This document shows positions 53,216 to 61,040 of a stretch of 64,000 nt of DNA, piece after piece. Source of the stretch: Algibacter amylolyticus (GTDB lineage Bacteria > Bacteroidota > Bacteroidia > Flavobacteriales > Flavobacteriaceae); NCBI RefSeq assembly GCF_014202225.1, contig NZ_JACHGE010000009.1:153702-217701 (forward strand). Direction: 5' to 3'. Within the stretch, counting starts at the first letter, position 1, and every line of letters begins with the position of its first letter. A program made the position numbers and the translations under genes. Below the pieces are notes generated by a model that had not been told where the DNA came from, did not search any database, and saw only the letters and a program-made list of their open reading frames with translations.

Positions 53216-54523
53216 TTATTTACTATAGATAATTTTTACCCAAATAGTGCTACCGCTTTTAATTACATCTGTTACTCGTACTTTTTCACCTTTTTTTATA
53301 ACGTCACCATTTCTAGCAGAGTTTGAATGCACACCAATAACGCCTTTTCTAACATTTCTTGCTTGTTTTGCTATAACAATGTCTTCTTTGTTGGGGTTTC
53401 CTCTGTCTTCATTAAAGCTGAATTCTCCATTGACATCTTTCCAAAAATATTTTAAAAATAAACTGTTACCATTGGATTCTTTATATTGAATAAAGCCTTC
53501 TTTTTCAAAAATTGAATCTATGGCTGTGTTGGCTTCATCAAAATGCGGGTTATCTGAACCGTATTTTTTCATGTAATTTAAATACTCATCAATAGAGTTC
53601 GTACGTGCTGCAAAGGCCCAATCTGCATCATAAATATTAGTAACAGGTTTTGGAGGAGCTGCCTTCGCTATTGAATCTTTTATGACTTCTAGATTTTTAA
53701 TAGAATCTCTTTCTTTAATAGAGTCTCTTTCTCTAATGGAGTTTGCTTTATTAATAGAGTCTGCTTTTCTTACCAAATTTAATTTGTTAATGGAGTCCGC
53801 TTTTTTCACGGAATCTGCTTTTGTAAAAGCATCTGCCTTTTCTATACTCGTTTTTACAAGTTTTTGGTTCTTATCGCCTGGGGCTGAATTAAAAACTCCC
53901 GAAAAGTATAATATGCCACATAACAAAACGATAGCACCTATAGCATAGTAAACTGTATTGTTTTTGGATAGAGTAGGAGTTGTAGGTTGCTGATAGGTAT
54001 GGGTTATGGGTTTGGTATGGGCGGTAGTTTCTTTTTTTTCTTGGATTTCCTTTTTTATCTGTTCTGCTTTTTGGGTTTCTGCGGCTGTAACATTACTGCT
54101 ATTTGATGCTGCTACATCAACCAATTTAGATGCGACATTTTGCTCTAAACCAAGGGTTTTTATTAAGGCATTTATTCCTTTTTTATGGTCTTGACTAAAA
54201 TCTGCATATTGCAGACGTCTTAGTCGGAATGGGATATCGCAGGTTTCTAAAAGTACAGGAACCACTATCATGTTTTCTTCTAGGGCAAAAGAAACTTCGT
54301 CCATGACGTTGGTAGATTCTACAGAACCTTTCGATAAAATAACTAATAGGGTATTGGAATCGGCTAATGCTTTTTCTATGGATTTATCCCAACGTGTCCC
54401 TGGTTTTATGTCTAGTTGATCCAACCAAATATCGGCTCCTGCTAATCGTAAATCTTTAGCGAGATTTAACACGAACTCCGAATTATCACGCGAGTAGCTG
54501 AAAAAAATTTTGTTTTTTGACAT
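53216..54523 (-). CDS. TIR domain, transmembrane segment, KADSI repeat and bacterial SH3-like protein (paralog 1)
   Basis: 435 residues. TIR domain at 4-about 125 (KIFFSYSRDNSEFVLNLAKD, ADIWLDQLDIKPGTRW, VILSKGSVESTNVMDEVSFA; E76 in the catalytic position). A linker with threonine/proline stretches follows, one transmembrane helix at about 191-209, then a short repeat of the type (K/R)ADSI(N/R)K seven to eight times (about 225-285), the helical motif DADWAFAARTNSIDEYLNY and a bacterial SH3-like C-terminus (NVRKGVIGVHSNSARNGDVI, VRVTDVIKSGSTIWVKIIY). First of the two TIR genes in transcription order, 13 bases before its paralog. Confidence 0.85.
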   Translation of the reverse strand: MSKNKIFFSYSRDNSEFVLNLAKDLRLAGADIWLDQLDIKPGTRWDKSIEKALADSNTLLVILSKGSVESTNVMDEVSFALEENMIVVPVLLETCDIPFRLRRLQYADFSQDHKKGINALIKTLGLEQNVASKLVDVAASNSSNVTAAETQKAEQIKKEIQEKKETTAHTKPITHTYQQPTTPTLSKNNTVYYAIGAIVLLCGILYFSGVFNSAPGDKNQKLVKTSIEKADAFTKADSVKKADSINKLNLVRKADSINKANSIRERDSIKERDSIKNLEVIKDSIAKAAPPKPVTNIYDADWAFAARTNSIDEYLNYMKKYGSDNPHFDEANTAIDSIFEKEGFIQYKESNGNSLFLKYFWKDVNGEFSFNEDRGNPNKEDIVIAKQARNVRKGVIGVHSNSARNGDVIKKGEKVRVTDVIKSGSTIWVKIIYSK

Positions 54524-54589
54524 GTTTATATGTTATATTAATATTAGATTAAAATTTGTGCTATTAATTAATTCTAATAATAAGTATAT

Positions 54590-54811
54590 CTATAACAGGT
54601 CGTAGGTTTCTTTAAAAATTGAGTTATCGCATGGGTACATCTCACCATGTATACCAATCATGAGCCAATCGTTTTTTTTACCTTTCATTATGCCTTCCAT
54701 GGTTTCTACTTCAAAAGGCTCTTTTATTTGAATGCAATTTACAGGAATAGGCTTCTTTACCGCTTTTTTGAATTCCAATTCTGGAAGCTTACCTTTTGTA
54801 AATTTGAGCAT
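54590..54811 (-). CDS. 73-residue protein with conserved DWL..G..GE.YPCD motif
   Basis: 73 residues, soluble, no signal peptide. Central block MKGKKNDWLMIGIHGEMYPC followed by DNSIFKETYD: similar short proteins with a DWL-x-x-G-x-x-GE-x-YP pattern are common in phages and genomes of many bacteria and have no settled function. It lies between the caspase fusion (20 bases before its start) and the first TIR gene (66 bases after its end) in one strand. Could be a regulator or adapter of the operon; function is not known. Confidence 0.7.
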   Translation of the reverse strand: MLKFTKGKLPELEFKKAVKKPIPVNCIQIKEPFEVETMEGIMKGKKNDWLMIGIHGEMYPCDNSIFKETYDLL

Positions 54812-54831
54812 CTTATAAAATTTTAATTAAT

Positions 54832-57021
54832 TTACGACAAAAATTTCAATTTTAAGAATTTAATGTACTCATCATCAATGTTTTCCGTGTTCATCATGGT
54901 TGTGTAGGCAGTAAAAGCATTGGTGTGGATGGATATTTTTTCTCGAATTCCAGCCATTTTTGAGGCCTTAGCGTAATAAGCTTTAGAGGTTTCCAAATCG
55001 CCTAAATATAAATTAGCTTCCCCTAAGGTGGCAAGTTTCCACATGGTGTTTAGCGGTATTTTTTCGGTTGCATCAATGGCAAGTTGTGCATAGGTTTTTG
55101 TTTGGTTATAATCTTGATTAATAAGTAGGTTTAAAAAAGCTAAATTAATGGCGTGGTAATATATTTGGTCGTAATTTTTGTTTTCGTTAGCAATTTCTAG
55201 TGCTTTGCTATAAAACTTAAGAGCTTCATTACCATCATTAGAAGTAAAATCGTTTAAATATTTTCGTTTATATCGTCCAGCCAAAATACCTAATAAGTTC
55301 GAATTGTTTTTGGCCAGCGGATGTGTTTTTAATAGGCTTAAGGCCTCTTCGTTTCTGCCCATGCCTTCTAATGCAAAAATTAATTGTTCAAGTCCACGTT
55401 TATCTATATGTTCTATTATTGGTAAAAGTTTGTTTATTACGGTATTGTATTGGCCAAGTAAAATATTTATTTCTTCTTCTGAAGTGTATGTGTTAGAAAA
55501 TGAGTTATTTGTAAGTGTGTTTTTTATTAAAGTGTAGGTATCATTGTCTTTTTTTAATTGTTTAACCATTGAAAAATGAGTGCCAGCAACCGTTACGCAT
55601 TCTTCTGGGTTAAAAGCGCTAAAGTTCGATTTTGTAGATACAAATTCATCGTGGGTTGCAGAAACAACTCTTAAGGTAAACGGATAGCCACTTTTAAAAT
55701 GTTGCTTCCAATCGTTTCTAAGGGTTTTTATAAAAGGGGCGTTTTTACTTAAATCTTTTAAAATGGTTTGCCACGCGTTATTTTTTGTAGATTGTTTTAA
55801 GCCATTATTGGGTGTTCCAAATAAAAAAACATGGCTTATTTTATCTCGCAGACTTTTATCCAAATCTAAAATAGCCCGTTGTACAACCAATCCGCCCAAA
55901 CTATGAGCAACAATGGCTATGCGGCTGTATTTACCAAATTTATGTTTAACCGATGTTTTTAAATAATCGGTATTAATATTAATGTCGTTTTTAGAGGCCC
56001 AAATGCTTTTTCCAAGTTCGGGATGCACATTTTTACTGTATCCAAGAGGAAACATATCCCATCCGTCTAGTTTTTTTTCTTTTGCCAAATAATTTGGTAT
56101 GTTTCCAAAACTTTCAGTGGCATCTCCTGAAAATCCATGTACAAACAAAATAACATTGTTAGCAGTTTCGGTTTCCTTATATACAGTAATCAGTTCTTTT
56201 TGTGTACTTTTATCTGCTTCAATGGCAGCGGTAACGGTTTGGTTTATTATGTTTTTTGAATTAGTTGGAATGCTACTTAATATGAAATCGTCATAAATTT
56301 GAAGGTTGGCATACGGATTTTGAATAGGGTTGCGCTCTGGTACTTTTTTAAATATATACTGCACCACTTCAGAAATCCTCACAAAAGGTTCGTCAAAATG
56401 GTTTTTGTGCTTTCCTTTTAAAACTTCAATTAAACATTTTGTATATAGGCTGTTGCTGTCCCCTTCTAAAATATACGAAAGTTGGTTTTCTCTGCACGAT
56501 GAAACAATTGACATGCCTTGTCCATCGTCAATACGCTGCGCCAAACCATCGGCCTGATCCAAATGGTCTTCTGGGTTTTGGGTAGATGCGTTTTCAACCG
56601 ATTTAGTCATTCCAGCGGCATGACAGCAATCTAGAAAAAAGATTAAGCGTTTGGATTTTATTTGGGCTATTTTTTCTCTTAACTCTTCAGCTTTTACCCA
56701 AGTGCTTTCATAGTTTACAGGATCAAAATTATTTGGAACTAAATAAAATTGTTTCCAAGGTTCGTAAAAACCACCATGTCCGGAATAGAAAAGCATAACG
56801 GAAGAAGATGGGGCCGTTTTTTGTATTAATTCATCAAAAGCATCCAATATACCTTGTCTTGTGGCGGCCTTTTCGGTTAAAAGTATAATGTTTTCAGGAG
56901 GATAACCAGCTAGTTTTTCATCGGCCAAAATATTATATATAGCCTTGGCGTCTTTAACAGTAACAGGTAAATCGTTTCCAATTCCAATAAGTAAAGCGTA
57001 AGCATTTTTTAAAGTCGACAT
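54832..57021 (-). CDS. Caspase (C14)-alpha/beta hydrolase-TPR-S fusion protein
   Basis: 729 residues. Residues 1-about 235: caspase-like peptidase with the histidine in LFYSGHGGFYE (H82) and the cysteine in FFLDCCHAAGM (C133), both in place. Residues about 288-500: alpha/beta hydrolase with VILFVHGFSGDA, the nucleophile elbow VAHSLGGLVVQ (S374), GTPNNG and a C-terminal AGTHFSMVK (H482). Residues about 525-729: TPR-like helical repeats (EEALSLLKTHPLAKNN, NEALKFYSKALEIA, TKTYAQLAIDATE) similar to the TPR-S region of the 413-residue protein in this operon. It is the second gene of the unit; a protease-and-lipase effector with a sensing scaffold is the likely role. Confidence 0.85.
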   Translation of the reverse strand: MSTLKNAYALLIGIGNDLPVTVKDAKAIYNILADEKLAGYPPENIILLTEKAATRQGILDAFDELIQKTAPSSSVMLFYSGHGGFYEPWKQFYLVPNNFDPVNYESTWVKAEELREKIAQIKSKRLIFFLDCCHAAGMTKSVENASTQNPEDHLDQADGLAQRIDDGQGMSIVSSCRENQLSYILEGDSNSLYTKCLIEVLKGKHKNHFDEPFVRISEVVQYIFKKVPERNPIQNPYANLQIYDDFILSSIPTNSKNIINQTVTAAIEADKSTQKELITVYKETETANNVILFVHGFSGDATESFGNIPNYLAKEKKLDGWDMFPLGYSKNVHPELGKSIWASKNDININTDYLKTSVKHKFGKYSRIAIVAHSLGGLVVQRAILDLDKSLRDKISHVFLFGTPNNGLKQSTKNNAWQTILKDLSKNAPFIKTLRNDWKQHFKSGYPFTLRVVSATHDEFVSTKSNFSAFNPEECVTVAGTHFSMVKQLKKDNDTYTLIKNTLTNNSFSNTYTSEEEINILLGQYNTVINKLLPIIEHIDKRGLEQLIFALEGMGRNEEALSLLKTHPLAKNNSNLLGILAGRYKRKYLNDFTSNDGNEALKFYSKALEIANENKNYDQIYYHAINLAFLNLLINQDYNQTKTYAQLAIDATEKIPLNTMWKLATLGEANLYLGDLETSKAYYAKASKMAGIREKISIHTNAFTAYTTMMNTENIDDEYIKFLKLKFLS

Positions 57022-57030
57022 AAGTTATGT

Positions 57031-57570
57031 TCAATTAAATTTTACATTATTGTATAGTGTTTTTACCTCGTTTACTTGTTGTTGGCTTATTGATGAGTCT
57101 GCCGAATTAATTATATCTAAAATGGCCGAAATTAGTTTTTCGTTATTTATACTTAATACACCAGTTTCTTTAAGTTTGTCGCTTAGCATGATGCTTGTTA
57201 AATTTTCGGGATCCACCGTATTTGATTTTGCTAAAGACACCAATTGGTTTTCTAAATTTACTTTTAAATCTACTAGTTGTTGGTAGGGTGATTTAGAGCC
57301 ATTTGGTGTAATGGAAATTTGAGGAGCCGATTTAGAAACAGCATTGGGCTGTATGTTTTGTAATAGTTGTTTTGCTTCGGTTAATTTTTTTTCGAAAGTT
57401 AACGAAAGTCCAGTACGGTCTGCTTTAATAGAACCTAAGCGCTCAAAAGTTTTTGCTAGATATTTCCGGAATAGAAACAGAATAATAAGCAGGGTTAATG
57501 GCCAAATGAGAATTTCTACTAACTTAACAATAAGCTCCAAAGTATTGGGTTGTTGGATTAGTTGTTTCAT
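57031..57570 (-). CDS. Single-pass membrane protein, first gene of the conflict operon
   Basis: 179 residues. One transmembrane helix at about 12-33 (VKLVEILIWPLTLLIILFLF) followed by a basic segment (RKYLAKTFERL) and a mostly helical cytoplasmic part. The family is not recognised by me; similar short TM plus helical proteins head many defence-type loci. It ends 9 bases before the caspase fusion start, so the two are certainly co-transcribed. Its likely role is anchoring the complex at the membrane. Confidence 0.7.
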   Translation of the reverse strand: MKQLIQQPNTLELIVKLVEILIWPLTLLIILFLFRKYLAKTFERLGSIKADRTGLSLTFEKKLTEAKQLLQNIQPNAVSKSAPQISITPNGSKSPYQQLVDLKVNLENQLVSLAKSNTVDPENLTSIMLSDKLKETGVLSINNEKLISAILDIINSADSSISQQQVNEVKTLYNNVKFN

Positions 57571-58006
57571 TTTTTATAAATGTTGGTTTATAGTTAACGC
57601 TATTAATCCATAACATTTTTAAAATATTCTGTATGTTTTTAGGGGAGAAAAAAAGGAGATTTATAAATGTTGTTAGGGTTTATAAATTTTATCTACAACA
57701 GGTTTAAGTAAATTATCTTTGGTTTTAATTATTAGTTAATCGCATCTATATTAATACATAACAAATATTCAAGTCTTGCAAAACGGCATAGATTGAATCA
57801 TTTATAAAAGCATTAAAATTTATTATTTAATTTTGTGTGCCCTTTATACTCATACTATGTAAGCTAAAATTTTGTTTAAGTTACATAATTTTAGTAATAT
57901 AGTATATAAGTGGGGTGTAAAATTTAGATTCTTTAATTATCCCTTTAACATATACTAATTTCAAATAAGGCACTTTTTCTGTGTTTAAAAATAAAAATAT
58001 AATACT
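57571..58006. other. 436-base intergenic region between divergent genes
   Basis: Very AT-rich. It must hold the promoter of the seven-gene conflict unit on the minus strand and that of the EF-hand gene on the plus strand, but I find no exact TAnnTTTG box with a matched -33 site for either, no hairpin terminators and no ORF beyond a short shadow. It may rely on a non-housekeeping sigma factor. Confidence 0.5.
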
Positions 58007-58285
58007 ATGGCATCTAAAAAAGCAATTATAAAAAAAATACAAATTGTTTTAACTAAGCATTTCGATTCTCCTCAAGCTGCTTTTAATTTTTTTGATAAAA
58101 ATGGAGATGGTAAATTGTCTAAAGCTGAAATTGTAAAGCTTTTAAAGGAAGCAGAAATTAGTGGTTTTATTCGAGGCTTAGTAGGCTCTACACTTATTAG
58201 TGGTTATGATAAAGATGGAGATGGTGAAATAAACTGGAAAGAATTTAAAAAAGCAATAGCAGAAATGGCAAAAGATATTGATTAA
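58007..58285 (+). CDS. EF-hand calcium-binding protein
   Basis: 92 residues, no signal peptide. Two canonical calcium loops: DKNGDGKLSKAE (residues 28-39) and DKDGDGEINWKE (66-77), each with D at 1, D/N at 3, D at 5 and E at 12. Similar single-pair EF-hand proteins in bacteria bind calcium and act as sensors or buffers. Function not known. It precedes the YjbQ gene by 15 bases in the same orientation. Confidence 0.85.
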   Translation: MASKKAIIKKIQIVLTKHFDSPQAAFNFFDKNGDGKLSKAEIVKLLKEAEISGFIRGLVGSTLISGYDKDGDGEINWKEFKKAIAEMAKDID

Positions 58286-58300
58286 TTCTGTGTTGCAAAT

Positions 58301-58723
58301 ATGAAGTGGTTCCAAAAAGAGTTAAAACTTAAAGTGTTTAGTAGAGGTTTTCATTTAATTACAGACGACATTTTACATGCTATTCCTGAAATTAAAGAAA
58401 TAAAAATAGGGCAGATGCAGGTGTTTATTAAACATACGTCTGCTAGTTTAACCATTAACGAAAATGCAGATTTCACCGTAAGGTTGGATTTTGAGAGTCA
58501 TTTTAATAAATTGGTTCCAGAAAATGCACCATATTACAAACACACCTATGAAGGTCCAGACGATATGCCTGCGCATATTAAAGCATCACTACTAAGTACA
58601 TCTGTGCAGATACCAGTTACAAACGGAACACCCAATTTAGGGGTTTGGCAAGGTATTTATTTATGTGAACATCGCGATTATGGTGGATCAAGAAATCTTG
58701 TAATTACAGTTTATGGCACTTAA
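58301..58723 (+). CDS. YjbQ family (secondary thiamine-phosphate synthase) protein
   Basis: 140 residues. Family signatures are IKHTSASLTINENAD (14 residues around 47-60), YKHTYEGPDDMPAHIKASLLS and GVWQGIYLCEHRDYGGSR near the end. YjbQ proteins have been tied to a thiamine-phosphate side activity and to metal-bound phosphate chemistry; the true role is not settled. The stop overlaps the end of the convergent HAD phosphatase gene by four bases. Confidence 0.9.
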   Translation: MKWFQKELKLKVFSRGFHLITDDILHAIPEIKEIKIGQMQVFIKHTSASLTINENADFTVRLDFESHFNKLVPENAPYYKHTYEGPDDMPAHIKASLLSTSVQIPVTNGTPNLGVWQGIYLCEHRDYGGSRNLVITVYGT

Positions 58724-59529
58724 CGTTTAGCTTTTATTAGTTTATCTAAAATGTATTCCACACCAAAATTATCGTTACTTTTTGTTTTATGGTTGGCTAT
58801 GGCTAACACATTATCATGAGCATTTTCCATGGCGAAGCTATAGGTAGCTAGTTTTAGCATTTCAATATCATTATTGTAATCGCCAAATATTAAAGTTTCA
58901 TCCTGAGAAATATTATAATTTTCCTGTAGCATGTTTATAGCATGACCTTTATTTGCTAAATCATCGGAGATATCAACCCAGTTTTTTCCCGATACTTTTA
59001 TTTTATAATGCGATTCAAAAGGTTTAAATACGGGGTAAATATACTTTTCAGAATCTTGAGAGTGGTATAAAGCTATCTTTATTATATCCTCTTCAATCTC
59101 TTTTATATTTTCAATTACTGAATGGTTAGGATAATACTCTTCCAATGTATTTAGTAAACCATTGGATATAGATTTTTTACTAAAATAAGCTTTTGATGGC
59201 GTACAATAAACAGGATGAATGTGGTTATTGCTATCTATTAAATGTACTAACTCAATTAAGTTATTGGTTTCTATAGGCGTTGATAGTAAAAGCTTGTCTT
59301 TATTAATAACAATGCCACCATTTTCGGCAACAATTATAATATCATCTTTTATGGTTTGTAGCTTTTCTGTAATGCTGTAATAAGGTCTTCCACTTGCAGC
59401 GACAAACAAAATGTTGTGTTGTTTTAAAGATTTAAATAATTCGAAAAATAAGGGACTAACTTCATGTTTGGAGTTAAGTAAAGTACCATCCAAATCGGTA
59501 ACAACAAGTTTTATGTTCGATAAATCCAT
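58720..59529 (-). CDS. Cof-type HAD-IIB phosphatase
   Basis: 269 residues. HAD motif I VVTDLDGTLLNSKHEVS at 9-25 with both catalytic aspartates, motif II VAASGRPYYS, motif III lysine region, motif IV LIFGDYNNDIEML. The type IIB cap is present between motifs II and III. Substrate probably a sugar phosphate or similar metabolite. The stop codon region overlaps YjbQ by 4 bases; a strong terminator lies 87 bases upstream of its start, belonging to the ribosomal operon. Confidence 0.88.
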   Translation of the reverse strand: MDLSNIKLVVTDLDGTLLNSKHEVSPLFFELFKSLKQHNILFVAASGRPYYSITEKLQTIKDDIIIVAENGGIVINKDKLLLSTPIETNNLIELVHLIDSNNHIHPVYCTPSKAYFSKKSISNGLLNTLEEYYPNHSVIENIKEIEEDIIKIALYHSQDSEKYIYPVFKPFESHYKIKVSGKNWVDISDDLANKGHAINMLQENYNISQDETLIFGDYNNDIEMLKLATYSFAMENAHDNVLAIANHKTKSNDNFGVEYILDKLIKAKR

Positions 59530-59615
59530 AGGCTAATTTTAATATTAATTATGTTCTTATGTCATTTTGAGTGGTAGTTCAACTAAAAAATGTATCGAGA
59601 ACTAATATAAGTACA

Positions 59616-59647
59616 AAAAAATCCGATTCTTTCGAATCGGATTTTTT
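59616..59647 (-). terminator. Terminator of the thrS-infC-rpmI-rplT operon
   Basis: Perfect 14-base stem (59616-59629 and 59634-59647) with a TTTC loop, followed on the minus strand by T-rich sequence. It lies 38 bases past the rplT stop at 59686. Confidence 0.88.
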
Positions 59648-59685
59648 ATTAAGCGAATAATATGTTTTACAATAGGCTAAGCGCC

Positions 59686-60030
59686 TTATTTTACTTTGTC
59701 AACTACGGCTTTAAAAGCCTCAGGGTTATTCATAGCTAAATCTGCTAAAACCTTACGGTTTAATTCAATTTCATTAGCTTTTAATTTCCCCATAAATTGA
59801 GAATAAGATAAACCATGTAATCTGGCTCCAGCGTTAATACGCGTAATCCATAATGCACGGAATGTTCTCTTTTTTGCTCTACGGTCTCTGTACGAGTATT
59901 GCATCGCTTTATCAACCGCATTTTTTGCTACTGTCCAAACGTTTTTACGTCTTCCAAAGTAACCTTTTGCTTGTTTAAGCACCTTTTTTCTTCTGGCTCT
60001 TTTGGCTACAGAATTTACTGATCTTGGCAT
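59686..60030 (-). CDS. rplT: 50S ribosomal protein L20
   Basis: 114 residues, full length for the family. N-terminal [19 protein letters not shown] and [19 protein letters not shown]. Core RNA-binding segment [20 protein letters not shown]. It binds 23S rRNA early in 50S assembly and in enterobacteria represses its own operon by binding upstream leader RNA. Third downstream gene of thrS-infC-rpmI-rplT. Confidence 0.97.
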   Translation of the reverse strand: MPRSVNSVAKRARRKKVLKQAKGYFGRRKNVWTVAKNAVDKAMQYSYRDRRAKKRTFRALWITRINAGARLHGLSYSQFMGKLKANEIELNRKVLADLAMNNPEAFKAVVDKVK

Positions 60031-60130
60031 AATTTTAAATGTGTTTTGTAGTAGGCGGTCAAATACATGACACTTTTAATTGAGCCTAACTCCAGGGTTT
60101 ATTAATTGTTTTAACCGATTAAAACGAATG

Positions 60131-60328
60131 TTACTTTAAACGCATCATTGTTTTAATGTTATCCTCATCTGCTTTATGTACTAAACCATCATGAGTTAAC
60201 TTAAGCTTACGCTTTTTAGACTTCTTTGTTAAGATGTGACTCTTAAAAGCGTGCTTTCTTTTAATCTTACCAGTACCTGTAAGCTTGAAACGCTTTTTGG
60301 CACTCGATTTTGTTTTCATTTTAGGCAT
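60131..60328 (-). CDS. rpmI: 50S ribosomal protein L35
   Basis: 65 residues. [34 protein letters not shown] start typical of L35 (17 charged residues in the first 30), and [18 protein letters not shown] at the end. Between infC (125-base gap) and rplT (100-base gap). The long gap upstream is where leader-mediated control of rpmI-rplT may act. Confidence 0.97.
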   Translation of the reverse strand: MPKMKTKSSAKKRFKLTGTGKIKRKHAFKSHILTKKSKKRKLKLTHDGLVHKADEDNIKTMMRLK

Positions 60329-60453
60329 TTTCTTTTCCTAGTTTTTAATTATTTCGCTTAATTATTTTAGTGCTGTTGGTGTTTCAGCATCTTATCTTTA
60401 TTCTTATTTACACTATCAACTTAAGTTAATGTAGTATTCAGAATTAAATTTTA

Positions 60454-60999
60454 TTACTTTCTTGGAGCAATAAACATGGTCATACGTTTACCTTCTAATC
60501 GAGGCATTTGTTCAACCTTGCCATATTCCTCTAAATCTTGAGCTAACTTTAATAATAAGATTTGCCCTTTTTCTTTAAATATGATCGAACGTCCTTTAAA
60601 AAATACAAATGCTTTTAGCTTTGCACCTTCTTTTAAGAACTTCTCAGCATGTTTCTTTTTAAATTCGTAATCATGATCATCTGTATTAGGACCAAAACGA
60701 ATCTCTTTAATAATAACTTTAGTCGCTTTAGACTTTAAAGCTTTATCACGTTTCTTCTGTTCGTAAAGAAACTTTTTATAGTCCATAACTTTACAAACAG
60801 GTGGGTCAGCATTTGGAGAAATCTCCACTAAATCTAACTCTTGTGCACTGGCTACTCGCATAGCGTCTCCTTTGGTGTATATTCCAATTTCTACGTTGTC
60901 TCCAACTAGACGTACTTTTTGAGCAGTAATCTTCGAGTTGATTTTATGCTTATCTTCTTGCGAAACCCTTCTAGGTTGCTGTCTTCTTCTAATTGCTAT
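60454..60999 (-). CDS. infC: Translation initiation factor IF-3 (non-AUG start)
   Basis: 181 residues when begun at the ATA codon at 60999 (AIRRRQQPRRVSQEDKHKI...) or 179 from ATT at 60993; the first ATG in frame is at 60861, 46 codons later, and would remove the N-terminal domain. An in-frame TAA lies 15 bases upstream of 60999, and no ATG, GTG, TTG or CTG occurs between it and 60861. Conserved blocks are VRLVGDNVEIGVY, ISPNADPPVCKVMDYKKFLYEQ, IRFGPNTDDHDYEFKKKHAE and KVEQMPRLEGKRMTMFI. Rare AUU-class starts in infC are used for autoregulation by IF-3 itself, which discriminates against them. Lies 41 bases after thrS. Confidence 0.92.
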   Translation of the reverse strand: MAIRRRQQPRRVSQEDKHKINSKITAQKVRLVGDNVEIGIYTKGDAMRVASAQELDLVEISPNADPPVCKVMDYKKFLYEQKKRDKALKSKATKVIIKEIRFGPNTDDHDYEFKKKHAEKFLKEGAKLKAFVFFKGRSIIFKEKGQILLLKLAQDLEEYGKVEQMPRLEGKRMTMFIAPRK

Positions 61000-61040
61000 G
61001 GCTTTATGGTTTTAAATTAAACTTATTATCTTTTTATGTA

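Noticed and set aside
53682..53948. 88-codon plus-strand ORF over the KADSI repeat
   Set aside because: A shadow of the repetitive KADSI coding sequence in the opposite strand.
49616..57570. Reading the island as a CBASS or Thoeris operon
   Set aside because: No CD-NTase, no SIR2/ThsA or paired ThsB, and the TIR proteins are membrane-anchored, so neither definition is met.
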